From Rosenbergiella epipactidis (GTDB lineage Bacteria; Pseudomonadota; Gammaproteobacteria; Enterobacterales; Enterobacteriaceae), in NCBI RefSeq assembly GCF_018494055.1, contig NZ_JABBFQ010000007.1:117253-181252 (forward strand): 64,000 nt of DNA. Direction: 5' to 3'. Shown in pieces: positions 46,897 to 55,625 of this stretch. The position numbers and the translations under genes were made by a program. How positions within the stretch are numbered: position 1 is the stretch's first letter; each line of letters opens with the position of its first letter. The notes below the pieces were generated by a model. The model worked only from the letters and a program-made list of their open reading frames with translations. It did no database searches and was not told the origin of the DNA.

Positions 46897-47219
46897 CAGA
46901 TTAGCATCGAGGGAGTCAATCCCTCACCTATTTTACTCGTTCCATATTTAGAATAAATATTTACATAGCTCACAATTGGAAAAGAAAAAAGACCTATCTT
47001 CATTAAAAACAGGATTTTAATCATGATGTTGCATAGGTTTCACTTTACACCAAAGAGACAATTATTCGGGAAGTGTAGGTAAAATCACATAAATGAAAAT
47101 AATAATTCATTATTTTCATTACCGAATCTTAATTTCAATTGATGGCATTTTTGGAATACCGGTTCATCTTTTCAACAAGGTTTCTAGGAATGTACGAACG
47201 TAATAGATGAGGTAAGAGA
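46897..47219 (+). other. Intergenic region upstream of the inositol permease
   Basis: 323 bases. A hairpin with arms near 46909-46914 and 46920-46925 may end the oxidoreductase gene. A 29-base palindrome follows at 47092-47120, and the rest is AT-rich promoter DNA. No supported gene on either strand. Confidence 0.45.
47092..47120. promoter_or_regulatory. Perfect 12-base-arm palindrome upstream of the inositol permease
   Basis: AATGAAAATAAT (47092-47103) and ATTATTTTCATT (47109-47120) are exact inverted copies with a five-base spacer, 100 bases before the permease start. Likely a regulator site. Confidence 0.55.
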
Positions 47220-48674
47220 ATGGATAAGCCTAAAAGGCACTACAATTTAGTCTATTTAATGCTCTGTTGTACCGTAGCCGCATTTGGCGGCTTACTCATG
47301 GGCTACGATAGTTCAATCATTTCCGGTGCGATTGAACCTCTAAGCGAATATTTTCAATTAACACCCGCGGAAACGGGATGGGCTGTATCCAATATTCAAA
47401 TTGCCAGTCTGGTGGGCTGTTTTGTTGCACCTAAAGCTAGCGATAAGCTAGGACGTAAGAAATCTCTAATGATTACCGCCATATTATTTGCGGCATCGGT
47501 AGTTGGGACATCACTCGCTCCAAATTTTTTCTTTTTTATTTTATTTAGAATGGTCGCAGGGCTGGCAATTGGACTAGCATCGGTTATCTCGCCCATTTAT
47601 TTAGCTGAGTTAGCCCCTTCCAAGTACAGGGGAAGAACCACGGCCCTATATTCTATTTGTTGTGTCGGCGGACAAAGTGTAGTGCTCCTCACTAACTATT
47701 TTATTACCAATGCTATAGACCACCCACAAATGGTCGAGAGCGGATGGCGCCTTATCCTCTCTTCAGCTATAGTTCCTTGCGTATTGTTCTTGATTTTCGT
47801 CGCTTTTATCCCCGAGTCACCACGTTGGAGCGTCTTCCGTGGTGCAGATAGTGAGGCACTTAAAACACTAACGCGAATTTCTAACGCGGATCATGCACGC
47901 TCTGTATATAATGAAATCAAGGAATCCTTAAATTCCACTGATTCCTGTAAAAAAATTAGTTTTACATTAAATAGACGGACTGTCCCTCTTTTAATTATTG
48001 GTATCGGATTAGCGGTAGGGAATCAATTAAGTGGAATAAATGTGATTCAGTATTTTGGCCCAACATTATTAAAAAGCGTTACTGGCTCGAACAGTAATGC
48101 CCTGTTTATTACCTTCTTACTCTCCATATCTCAGTTTGTCGGCGTCGTCATCGGTATGATGTTACTAGACCGTATTGGTCGCCGTAAATTATTACTCTTA
48201 GGTGCATTAGCCTCAACTCTTTTTTTAGCCTATTCCTTCTTTGCCTTTTATTTGCAATTTACTGGACCTGCGGCAGTGATCGGCTTATTTGGGTTTATGC
48301 TATTTTTTGGAATTACTTGGGGGCAAATAGTGTGGACCGTACTAGGGGAAATATTTCCTACCGATATTCGCGCCATTTGCGTCGGTATTTCAATATGTAT
48401 GATGTCATTCTCTAACTTTGCTATCAGTAGTGTATTCCCAGTCCTTAATAGTAACACCTACTTGTTAGACATTTTCCATGGCGGCTTCCCGCTACTCCTT
48501 TTCTCTATTTCATCATTAGGTATGTTTTTCTTCACATGGCGTTATGTGCCAGAGACAGCAGGTGTATCGTTAGAGAAAATCGAAGATATCGTTATGCAGC
48601 GTTTTTATGGTGATAAGAATATTCACTCACAGACTTCAGCACGACCCCCTAAAGACAACATTAACTCGCTCTGA
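47220..48674 (+). CDS. iolT: Sugar-porter MFS permease, probable myo-inositol transporter
   Basis: 484 residues, twelve membrane helices. Sugar-porter motifs are clear: G-Y-D-S-S-I-I-S-G-A near 25, D-K-L-G-R-K-K-S near 80, P-E-S-P-R-W near 200, G-N-Q-L-S-G-I-N-V-I-Q-Y near 268, D-R-I-G-R-R-K-L near 322 and V-P-E-T-A-G near 445. It is a proton-linked uptake carrier. Its position between iol genes and its resemblance to IolT/ITR-type carriers suggest myo-inositol. GAGGT lies eight bases before the ATG and a strong terminator follows. Confidence 0.85.
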   Translation: MDKPKRHYNLVYLMLCCTVAAFGGLLMGYDSSIISGAIEPLSEYFQLTPAETGWAVSNIQIASLVGCFVAPKASDKLGRKKSLMITAILFAASVVGTSLAPNFFFFILFRMVAGLAIGLASVISPIYLAELAPSKYRGRTTALYSICCVGGQSVVLLTNYFITNAIDHPQMVESGWRLILSSAIVPCVLFLIFVAFIPESPRWSVFRGADSEALKTLTRISNADHARSVYNEIKESLNSTDSCKKISFTLNRRTVPLLIIGIGLAVGNQLSGINVIQYFGPTLLKSVTGSNSNALFITFLLSISQFVGVVIGMMLLDRIGRRKLLLLGALASTLFLAYSFFAFYLQFTGPAAVIGLFGFMLFFGITWGQIVWTVLGEIFPTDIRAICVGISICMMSFSNFAISSVFPVLNSNTYLLDIFHGGFPLLLFSISSLGMFFFTWRYVPETAGVSLEKIEDIVMQRFYGDKNIHSQTSARPPKDNINSL

Positions 48675-48691
48675 TTACGGAATGAAATATT

Positions 48692-48718
48692 AGGCCTAGT
48701 CACTAGGCCTTTTTTTTA
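48692..48718 (+). terminator. Intrinsic terminator after the inositol permease
   Basis: AGGCCTAG (48692-48699) and CTAGGCCT (48703-48710) form a perfect eight-base stem with a three-base loop, then a T8 run. Confidence 0.8.
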
Positions 48719-48827
48719 GTGTAAAGAGAATTATGTGATCGCTATCCTATACCTAATGAAATATTTATTCCATAGTTATGGATATTGAAATAAAAACTTT
48801 TAAATAACGACCAGTGAGGAATGGAGA

Positions 48828-50759
48828 ATGAATCATCGATCTAAAGCTGCTTTAGATGTTATCTGTCTTGGGCGTATTGGCGTCGATCTATATGGCCAAC
48901 AAATCGGCGCTAGACTGGAAGACGTCAGTTCATTCGCGAAATATCTTGGTGGCTCATCTGGAAATGTTGCTTATGGCACAGCAATTCAAGGTTTACGCTC
49001 AGGTATGCTTGCACGCGTTGGCGATGAACATATGGGCCGTTTTTTACGTGAAGAGCTTGAAAGAGTCGGTGTTGACACTCAATACCTTATTACTGACTCG
49101 CAAAGACTTACCGCACTGGTACTGCTAGGTATCAAAGATCAGGACACTTTCCCACTAATATTTTACCGTGATAATTGCGCCGATATGGCACTCACTCCCG
49201 AAGATATTCATGAAGATTATATCGCATCTGCTCGGGCGCTAGCCATAACAGGGACTCATCTTTCACACCCTAATACGCGTGCAGCAGTACTTACTGCTTT
49301 AAACTATGCAAAAAAAAATCAATTACGCCGAGTTCTTGATATAGATTACCGCCCAGTATTATGGGGATTGACCTCTTTGGGAGACGGTGAGACACGGTTT
49401 ATTTCTAATAATGTGGTTACTGCTCAGTTACAAGAAGTACTACACCACTTCGACCTAATTGTCGGGACAGAAGAAGAGTTTCATATCGCCGGTGGTAGCA
49501 CTGATACACTTGAAGCCCTTAAACGTGTTCGCCAATTAACTCAAGCAACTTTAGTCTGTAAACGTGGCCCCCTCGGATGTTCTGTCTTTGAAGATATAGT
49601 GCCGAATAGTTGGGAAGATATCCCTCTACACACTGGTTTTAAAGTAGAGGTACTAAACGTACTGGGGGCAGGAGACGCATTCATGTCGGGCCTACTTCGT
49701 GGCTATTTAAATAATGAAAGCTGGGAGCAGTCTTGTCGTTATGCTAATGCCTGTGGCGCACTGGTCGTATCTCGCCATGGCTGCGCCCCGGCAATGCCAA
49801 CTGCTCGTGAGCTAGATAATTACCTCGAGAGAGCTGAGTCGGTCCATCGTCCAGACAATGACTCCGGATTAAATCATCTCCATAGAGTTACGACCCGCAA
49901 ACAACAGTGGCCGGACCTTTGTGTCTTTGCTTTTGACCATCGTAAGCAGTTGGAAGATATGGCACAGGAATCGGGAACTGATTTATCGAGAATTCCTCAA
50001 CTTAAAGCGTTACTCCTCAAGGCGGCACAAAAAGCGGCTAAAGAGACGGGTTTACAAGGAAATAGTGGTATTTTGGCGGATACAACATATGGCCAAGCTG
50101 CACTCAATACAATAACAGGTCAAGGTTGGTGGATAGGTAGACCTATTGAGCAACCGTCATCCTACCCATTACGTCTTGAACACGGCAATATTGGTAGCCA
50201 ATTAATCAGTTGGCCAAAAGATCATGTTGTGAAATGCTTAGTTTTTTGCCATCCCGATGATCCTACCGATATTGCAACACATCAATACGAACTCGTTGAT
50301 CAGGTATGGCAGGCATGCTGCCTTTCCGGCCATGAATTGCTCCTCGAAGTGATCTTACCCAATCATGCTGACCAAGATGAAAACCATTACGCTACTCTTC
50401 TGACCTCTTTCTATCAACGCGGTATTAAGCCGGATTGGTGGAAGTTACCGGCTCAATCTACTGAAAGCTGGGAGCGCCTAAGTCTCATCATCGATGAGAA
50501 CGATCCGGATTGCCGTGGAATCGTCATTCTTGGATTAGATGCTCCTGAAGAGCAGATTAAAGCAAGTTTTACTACAGCAGCTCCTCACAAGAAAATCAAA
50601 GGTTTTGCAGTGGGAAGAACCATTTTCGGAGAGCCATCGAGGTTGTGGCTTGAAAATCGTTACACTGATGATGAATTAATTGAGGACGTCACTCAACGGT
50701 TTAAAAATTTGATTTATTGTTGGCGTCAAGTTAGACCGATGAATCAATTAGAATATTAA
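48828..50759 (+). CDS. iolC: 5-Dehydro-2-deoxygluconokinase fused to DUF2090 aldolase-like domain
   Basis: 643 residues, two domains. The first (about 1-330) is a PfkB-type kinase: Y-L-G-G-S-S-G-N-V-A-Y-G near 43 and N-V-L-G-A-G-D-A-F-M-S-G near 282. The second (about 350-640), starting with P-D-L-C-V-F-A-F-D-H-R, is DUF2090, in the class I aldolase fold; fused forms are annotated as IolC plus 2-deoxy-5-keto-gluconate-6-phosphate aldolase (IolJ role). The protein would phosphorylate 2-deoxy-5-ketogluconate and possibly cleave it. AGGA lies seven bases before the ATG. Confidence 0.93.
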   Translation: MNHRSKAALDVICLGRIGVDLYGQQIGARLEDVSSFAKYLGGSSGNVAYGTAIQGLRSGMLARVGDEHMGRFLREELERVGVDTQYLITDSQRLTALVLLGIKDQDTFPLIFYRDNCADMALTPEDIHEDYIASARALAITGTHLSHPNTRAAVLTALNYAKKNQLRRVLDIDYRPVLWGLTSLGDGETRFISNNVVTAQLQEVLHHFDLIVGTEEEFHIAGGSTDTLEALKRVRQLTQATLVCKRGPLGCSVFEDIVPNSWEDIPLHTGFKVEVLNVLGAGDAFMSGLLRGYLNNESWEQSCRYANACGALVVSRHGCAPAMPTARELDNYLERAESVHRPDNDSGLNHLHRVTTRKQQWPDLCVFAFDHRKQLEDMAQESGTDLSRIPQLKALLLKAAQKAAKETGLQGNSGILADTTYGQAALNTITGQGWWIGRPIEQPSSYPLRLEHGNIGSQLISWPKDHVVKCLVFCHPDDPTDIATHQYELVDQVWQACCLSGHELLLEVILPNHADQDENHYATLLTSFYQRGIKPDWWKLPAQSTESWERLSLIIDENDPDCRGIVILGLDAPEEQIKASFTTAAPHKKIKGFAVGRTIFGEPSRLWLENRYTDDELIEDVTQRFKNLIYCWRQVRPMNQLEY

Positions 50760-50767
50760 ATTATTTA

Positions 50768-50807
50768 GCGACTCTCTATCAATTACTCATAGTGATACGA
50801 GGGTCGC
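50768..50807 (+). terminator. Possible terminator after iolC
   Basis: GCGACTCTC (50768-50776) pairs with GAGGGTCGC (50799-50807) with one G-T type mismatch, and TATCA/TGATA extends the stem inward. The downstream run ATCAAAATTT is weak. Confidence 0.4.
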
Positions 50808-51017
50808 ATCAAAATTTAGTATTCGTAGTCGTTCTTCCTCTACTGAGCCAGCTTGAAAAATATTAATTATGTTCACGATATTTCAAATTAAATAATTGTT
50901 CCCTTTCTAACAATCTTTCGCTCCCATAAATATTCAAAAACAGGTAATACTCTTAATTTTTTTGTATTGAAGCATAATCAGGCTTTTGAAGTTGTCTCAT
51001 AGCGAGCTTTACTGTTC

Positions 51018-51170
51018 ATTGCCCCCACTGTCAAGCTAGTCAAGTTTACCGGCTGGGTCAAAACCATAATGGGCATGACCGTTCACGCTGCCGTGATTGC
51101 CATCGCGCGTTTCGACTCCACTTGTAAAGCTCGTAAAGACCACATTACCGAGATGATTTTTAATGGCTGA
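51018..51170 (+). pseudogene. Unidentified coding remnant
   Basis: A 50-codon frame ending in TGA reads I-A-P-T-V-K-L-V-K-F-T-G-W-V-K-T, then a short hydrophobic part and a basic end. It is richer in G+C than the surrounding DNA and lacks a start or binding site. It looks like the C-terminal end of a lost gene. I do not recognise the family. Confidence 0.3.
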
Positions 51171-51199
51171 CGAAATTTTAATTCCTACTACCCCTTATG

Positions 51200-51337
51200 T
51201 TTTTATTCTTTATCCATAGGGTATCGCCGATAAATAGGAAGTTTGAGAAGCGCGGCAGACTTCTTTACAGTGCAATCGGCTTCAACAGACTTCAGAACGT
51301 CGATTAACTGGTATTAGGCGAATCGTGCTTTACGCAT
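51200..51337 (-). pseudogene. IS3-family transposase OrfA remnant
   Basis: From ATG (complement of 51335-51337) the minus strand reads M-R-K-A-R-F-A, a stop, then Y-Q-L-I-D-V-L-K-S-V-E-A-D-C-T-V-K before diverging. This matches the start of IS3-type OrfA proteins (pattern M-K-K-x-R-F-x-x-x-Q-I-x-x-V-L-K-x-V-E-A-G-x-x-V-K). The rest of the element is missing. No terminal inverted repeats could be fixed. Confidence 0.65.
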
Positions 51338-51491
51338 AGCGATATCCTCATCGTGATAGTTTTAGTATGCAGGAAGTTCTCTAAAAGTGAATGGTTCGTT
51401 TCGCAGGGATACTTACACGCCCCTAATACTTTAGGAACGATTCAAGGTGTTAGTGCAACAGATAGGTCATAAGTTATATATTGTAGAAATT

Positions 51492-51527
51492 AAAAAGCCC
51501 CTATAGTGTTAAACAATATAGGGGCTT
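51492..51527 (-). terminator. Intrinsic terminator of ilvC
   Basis: AAGCCCCTATA (51495-51505) and TATAGGGGCTT (51517-51527) form a perfect 11-base stem; the minus strand continues into TTTAATTTC. It lies 28 bases past the ilvC stop. Confidence 0.8.
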
Positions 51528-51554
51528 GGAAGAGATATCCGGTGCTACTGGCGA

Positions 51555-53033
51555 TTAACCTGCTACGACAATGCTCTTCATATCGGTCATGTAACCGCGT
51601 AGTTTACGGCCCACTTCTTCAATTGGGTGATGACGAACGGCTTCGTTCACTTCACGTAATTGTGCATTATCGACGTTATTATCTGTTGTCGCAGGTTTAC
51701 CTAAGTCACCAGGCTTCAAGTTAGCCATAAAGTCTTTTAATAATGGTACGGCTGCAAAGCTAAATAGGTAGTTACCGTATTCTGCGGTATCTGAGATTAC
51801 AACGTTCATTTCATACAGACGCTTACGTGCAATGGTGTTGGCAATCAGTGGTAATTCGTGAAGAGATTCGTAATATGCTGACTCTTCAATGATGCCCGCA
51901 TCAACCATAGTTTCGAAGGCTAATTCAACGCCTGCTTTAACCATTGCGACCATCACCACACCTTGATCGTAGTATTCTTGCTCGGCAATTTTACCTTCGA
52001 ACTGTGCCGCATTTTCGAAAGCGGTTTTGCCCGTCTCTTCACGCCAAGTCAGAAGATCTTTATCATCGTTGGCCCAATCGGCCATCATACCGGATGAGAA
52101 TTCACCAGAGATGATATCGTCCATATGTTTTTGGAATAATGGTGCCATCAGCGTCTTCAGTTGCTCTGAAAGCGCATAAGCTCGTAATTTGGCTGGGTTT
52201 GATAAACGATCCATCATCAGAGTGATACCACCAAACTTCAGTGATTCGGTGATGGTTTCCCAACCAAACTGAATTAATTTTTCAGCGTAAGCCGCATCAG
52301 TGCCTTCAGCCACTAATTTATCGAAGCATAGAATTGAACCTGCTTGCAGCATACCGCAAAGGATAGTTTGCTCGCCCATCAAGTCAGATTTTACTTCTGC
52401 AACGAAAGAAGATTCTAATACACCCGCACGGTGGCCGCCTGTGGCTGCTGCCCAGGCTTTAGCAATCGCTAATCCCTCTTTTTGCGGATCATTTTCTGGG
52501 TGCACCGCTAATAAAGTTGGTACACCGAAACCGCGTTTGTATTCTTCACGCACTTCGGTACCTGGGCACTTCGGTGCAACCATGACGACGGTGATATCTT
52601 TGCGGATGGTTTCGCCGACTTCTACGATGTTGAAACCGTGAGAATAGCCTAATGCTGCACCTTCTTTCATCAGAGGTTGAACCGCTTGCACCACTGCTGA
52701 GTGTTGTTTGTCTGGAGTCAGGTTAATGACTAAGTCAGCTTCAGGGACTAACTCTTCATACGTGCCAACGGTAAATCCATTATCTGAAGCTTTACGCCAT
52801 GATGCGCGTTTCTCATCGATAGCTTCTTGACGCAGTGCATACGCAACATTCAGGCCAGAGTCACGCATATTCAACCCTTGGTTTAAGCCTTGTGCACCAC
52901 AGCCTACGATAACTACTTTCTTGCCTTTCAGATAGTTAGCTTCATCAGCAAACTCTTCACGAGACATAAAACGACATTTACCTAATTGCGCCAGCTGATT
53001 ACGTAAGTTCAGCGTATTAAAATAGTTAGCCAT
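51555..53033 (-). CDS. ilvC: Ketol-acid reductoisomerase (class II, NADP)
   Basis: 492 residues, the long class II form usual in enterobacteria. [17 protein letters not shown] (about 33-49) binds [20 protein letters not shown] is near 150, and [11 protein letters not shown] near 215 carries Mg2+ ligands. The enzyme makes 2,3-dihydroxy acids for isoleucine and valine. It is divergent from ilvY, which activates it when acetolactate-type substrates accumulate. Confidence 0.97.
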   Translation of the reverse strand: MANYFNTLNLRNQLAQLGKCRFMSREEFADEANYLKGKKVVIVGCGAQGLNQGLNMRDSGLNVAYALRQEAIDEKRASWRKASDNGFTVGTYEELVPEADLVINLTPDKQHSAVVQAVQPLMKEGAALGYSHGFNIVEVGETIRKDITVVMVAPKCPGTEVREEYKRGFGVPTLLAVHPENDPQKEGLAIAKAWAAATGGHRAGVLESSFVAEVKSDLMGEQTILCGMLQAGSILCFDKLVAEGTDAAYAEKLIQFGWETITESLKFGGITLMMDRLSNPAKLRAYALSEQLKTLMAPLFQKHMDDIISGEFSSGMMADWANDDKDLLTWREETGKTAFENAAQFEGKIAEQEYYDQGVVMVAMVKAGVELAFETMVDAGIIEESAYYESLHELPLIANTIARKRLYEMNVVISDTAEYGNYLFSFAAVPLLKDFMANLKPGDLGKPATTDNNVDNAQLREVNEAVRHHPIEEVGRKLRGYMTDMKSIVVAG

Positions 53034-53130
53034 GAATACTCCAGATAATGTTGTGCATATTTTGTGTAATTATTGAAACGTCTTTCGTTTCATTATGACC
53101 CCATCATATGACAGGAAATGCATTGCTTAA

Positions 53131-53168
53131 ATTGATATATTAACAATATTACATTGCAGTTAACGCAA
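53131..53168. promoter_or_regulatory. Probable IlvY operators between ilvC and ilvY
   Basis: Two imperfect dyads lie close together: ATTG (53131-53134) with CAAT (53144-53147), and TTGC (53154-53157) with GCAA (53165-53168) around GTTAAC. Paired LysR-type sites in this position are expected for the ilvY-ilvC pair. Exact limits are uncertain. Confidence 0.45.
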
Positions 53169-53188
53169 CATTAAAAGGCATGATGATG

Positions 53189-54073
53189 ATGGATTTACGC
53201 GATTTAAAATTGTTTCTCCATTTGGCTGAGTCTTGCCATTTCGGGCAGACATCCCGGGCAATGCATGTCAGCCCCTCTACGCTCTCTCGACAGATTCAAC
53301 GCTTAGAAGATGAGCTAGGTTATCCCTTATTTCTGCGGGATAATCGCTCAGTCTCCCTCACTGAGGCGGGTGAGCAGTTAAAAGTTTTTGCCCAGCAAAC
53401 GTTATTACAATATCAACAGTTAAAGCATGCGATGGCGGTAGACAGCCCCTCTTTGAGTGGGGAATTGAAAATTTTCTGTTCGGTCACTGCGGCTTATAGC
53501 CATTTACCGCCAATACTTGATCGATTTAGGGTCGTCCATCCGCAAGTGGAAATTAAATTATTCACGGGTGACCCTGCTGATGCGGTCGAGATTGTTAGCT
53601 CCGGTCATGCCGATGTGTCGATTGCAGGCAAGCCTCTTTCTCTGCCTGCCGGAATTGATTTTACGCCTCTCGCAACATTACCACTGGTGATGATCGCCCC
53701 CGCTCTACCTTGCCCTGTACGACAGTTAGCGATGAATCACGAAGCACGTAACTGGCAGGAGATCCCTTTTATTATCCCTGAGCAGGGACCGGTGAGACGC
53801 AGTATCGATCTGTGGTTCCGCCGACAACGTATGCCTAATCCGATCATCTACGCTACCGTTGCAGGGCATGAGGCGATTGTTTCGATGGTGGCATTAGGCT
53901 GTGGCGTAGCGCTACTTCCAGCGGTAGTGATTGAAAATAGTCCCGAGATGGTCCGTAACCGGATTATGATGTTAGAGGGTGAAGATTTAGGTGCGCCGTT
54001 AGAATTAGGGATTTGTGTACAAAAACAGCGGCTACGAGAGCCGCTGATTGATGCTTTTTGGAATCTTCTCTAG
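53189..54073 (+). CDS. ilvY: LysR-type activator IlvY
   Basis: 294 residues from the fourth of four in-frame ATGs (53180, 53183, 53186, 53189), chosen to match the M-D-L-R-D-L-K N terminus of E. coli IlvY; 53186 has the better spacing from AAAGG. A winged helix (M-H-V-S-P-S-T-L-S-R-Q-I-Q-R-L-E) is followed by an effector domain with F-C-S-V-T-A-A-Y-S-H-L-P-P-I-L-D-R-F. It activates ilvC in response to acetolactate or acetohydroxybutyrate. Its stop codon abuts that of ilvA with no gap. Confidence 0.94.
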   Translation: MDLRDLKLFLHLAESCHFGQTSRAMHVSPSTLSRQIQRLEDELGYPLFLRDNRSVSLTEAGEQLKVFAQQTLLQYQQLKHAMAVDSPSLSGELKIFCSVTAAYSHLPPILDRFRVVHPQVEIKLFTGDPADAVEIVSSGHADVSIAGKPLSLPAGIDFTPLATLPLVMIAPALPCPVRQLAMNHEARNWQEIPFIIPEQGPVRRSIDLWFRRQRMPNPIIYATVAGHEAIVSMVALGCGVALLPAVVIENSPEMVRNRIMMLEGEDLGAPLELGICVQKQRLREPLIDAFWNLL

Positions 54074-55621
54074 CTATTTCCCTGCCAAGAAAAATTTAAA
54101 TGCAGGATTTTCAGTTTCATCATGATACGCATACCCTAAGGCATCGAGGTGGGGTTCGAAATCCGTTTCTCGCGGATTTTGTTCGAACCCAGCTAAGACT
54201 CGCCCATAATCGGTGCCATGGCTGCGATAGTGAAACAATGAGATATTCCAATGAGTGCCAAGAGTCTGCAAAAACTTGAGTAATGCACCGGGTGACTCAG
54301 GGAATTCAAAACTAAAGAGACGTTCCTCTAAAGCTTTACTTGGACGCCCACCTACCATGTAGCGTAAATGCAACTTGGCCATTTCATCATCCGAAAGATC
54401 AACGACTTGATAGCCATGATTCTGCAGCTGAGTAACGATCTCTTTACGCTCTTCATCGCCTCGCGTCAGTCTGACACCTACGAAAATACAGGCTTTCCCT
54501 TCATCGGCATAACGGTAGTTGAATTCAGTGATTGAGCGGCCACCCAATGTTTGGCAAAAGGTCAGGAAACTCCCTTGCTGCTCTGGAATCGTCACCGCTA
54601 AGAGGGCTTCACGTTGTTCGCCTAATTCACAGCGTTCAGAAACATAGCGTAGGCCATGGAAATTAACATTCGCCCCAGAGAGGACATGGGCTAAGCGCTC
54701 CCCCTCAATTCCATGCTGTTGAATGTACTTTTTCATTCCTGCTAACGCTAAGGCGCCAGAAGGCTCTGCCACCGCTCGCACATCTTCAAACAGATCTTTC
54801 ATTGCAGCACAGATGCCGTCACTGTCGACCGTGACAATGTCGTCGATATATTGCTGACATAAACGGAAGGTTTCGCTACCAATACGTTTGACTGCCACCC
54901 CTTCAGCAAACAGGCCTACACGTGGTAGTTCGATAGGCTGTCCGGCTTCCAGTGCAGCGGCTAAACAAGCGGAATCACTGGCTTCAACGGCAATTACTTT
55001 TATTTCAGGCATTAGCTGTTTGATTAAGACAGCGACCCCTGCAGCCAAGCCTCCTCCGCCCACCGGCACGAAAATACGGTCTAAATGTGCATCCTGCTGA
55101 AGAAGTTCCATCCCTAAAGTGCCCTGTCCAGCGATGACTGAAGGGTGGTCGAAGGGAGGAATAAAGGTCAGGCCGTGATCTGCTGCAAGCTCGATCGCTT
55201 TGGCTTTCGCCTCATCGAAGTTAGCGCCATGTAAAAGCGCTTCTCCGCCAAAAGCACGAACCGCATCCACTTTGATATCCGCTGTTGCCAGCGGCATCAC
55301 TATCTTCGCCTTAATCCCTAGTTTCGCGGCAGAAAGTGCCACACCTTGCGCATGGTTTCCTGCGGAGGCGGTTACCACACCACGAGATTTCTGCTCTTCG
55401 CTGAGTCCCGCGATCATGGCATAAGCACCGCGCAGTTTGAAACTATGCACGGCCTGCCGGTCTTCACGCTTGACCAAGATGGTGTTACCTAAGCGTTCTG
55501 AAAGCTTATTCATCACTTGGAGCGGAGTGACCTGTGCAACATCGTACACAGGAGACCGCAGGATGGCGTGAAGATATTCGCCTGCTGACGGCTCAGCAGG
55601 CAAGGGTTTAACTGTCGCCAT
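54074..55621 (-). CDS. ilvA: Threonine ammonia-lyase (threonine deaminase), biosynthetic
   Basis: 515 residues from the ATG at 55621 with GGGGGA upstream; the longer open frame to 55672 overlaps ilvD and is unlikely. The PLP lysine lies in V-H-S-F-K-L-R-G-A-Y near 62, G-N-H-A-Q-G-V near 90 and the PLP phosphate loop V-G-G-G-G-L-A-A-G near 190. Two ACT-like regulatory domains fill the C terminus, the site of isoleucine feedback inhibition. It makes 2-oxobutanoate from threonine. It is four bases from ilvD. Confidence 0.96.
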   Translation of the reverse strand: MATVKPLPAEPSAGEYLHAILRSPVYDVAQVTPLQVMNKLSERLGNTILVKREDRQAVHSFKLRGAYAMIAGLSEEQKSRGVVTASAGNHAQGVALSAAKLGIKAKIVMPLATADIKVDAVRAFGGEALLHGANFDEAKAKAIELAADHGLTFIPPFDHPSVIAGQGTLGMELLQQDAHLDRIFVPVGGGGLAAGVAVLIKQLMPEIKVIAVEASDSACLAAALEAGQPIELPRVGLFAEGVAVKRIGSETFRLCQQYIDDIVTVDSDGICAAMKDLFEDVRAVAEPSGALALAGMKKYIQQHGIEGERLAHVLSGANVNFHGLRYVSERCELGEQREALLAVTIPEQQGSFLTFCQTLGGRSITEFNYRYADEGKACIFVGVRLTRGDEERKEIVTQLQNHGYQVVDLSDDEMAKLHLRYMVGGRPSKALEERLFSFEFPESPGALLKFLQTLGTHWNISLFHYRSHGTDYGRVLAGFEQNPRETDFEPHLDALGYAYHDETENPAFKFFLAGK

Positions 55622-55625
55622 CGAC

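Larger units (their letters stand above)
50760..51554 (+). other. Intergenic region at the island edge
   Basis: 795 bases between iolC and ilvC. It contains a weak terminator-like hairpin (50768-50807), a 51-codon remnant near 51018-51170, a decayed IS3-type OrfA near 51200-51337 on the minus strand and the ilvC terminator at 51492-51527. The remainder is AT-rich and unassigned. Confidence 0.6.

Noticed and set aside
46824..47024. 66-residue minus-strand open frame after the oxidoreductase gene
   Set aside because: Overlaps the end of the oxidoreductase and AT-rich spacer; no recognisable protein.
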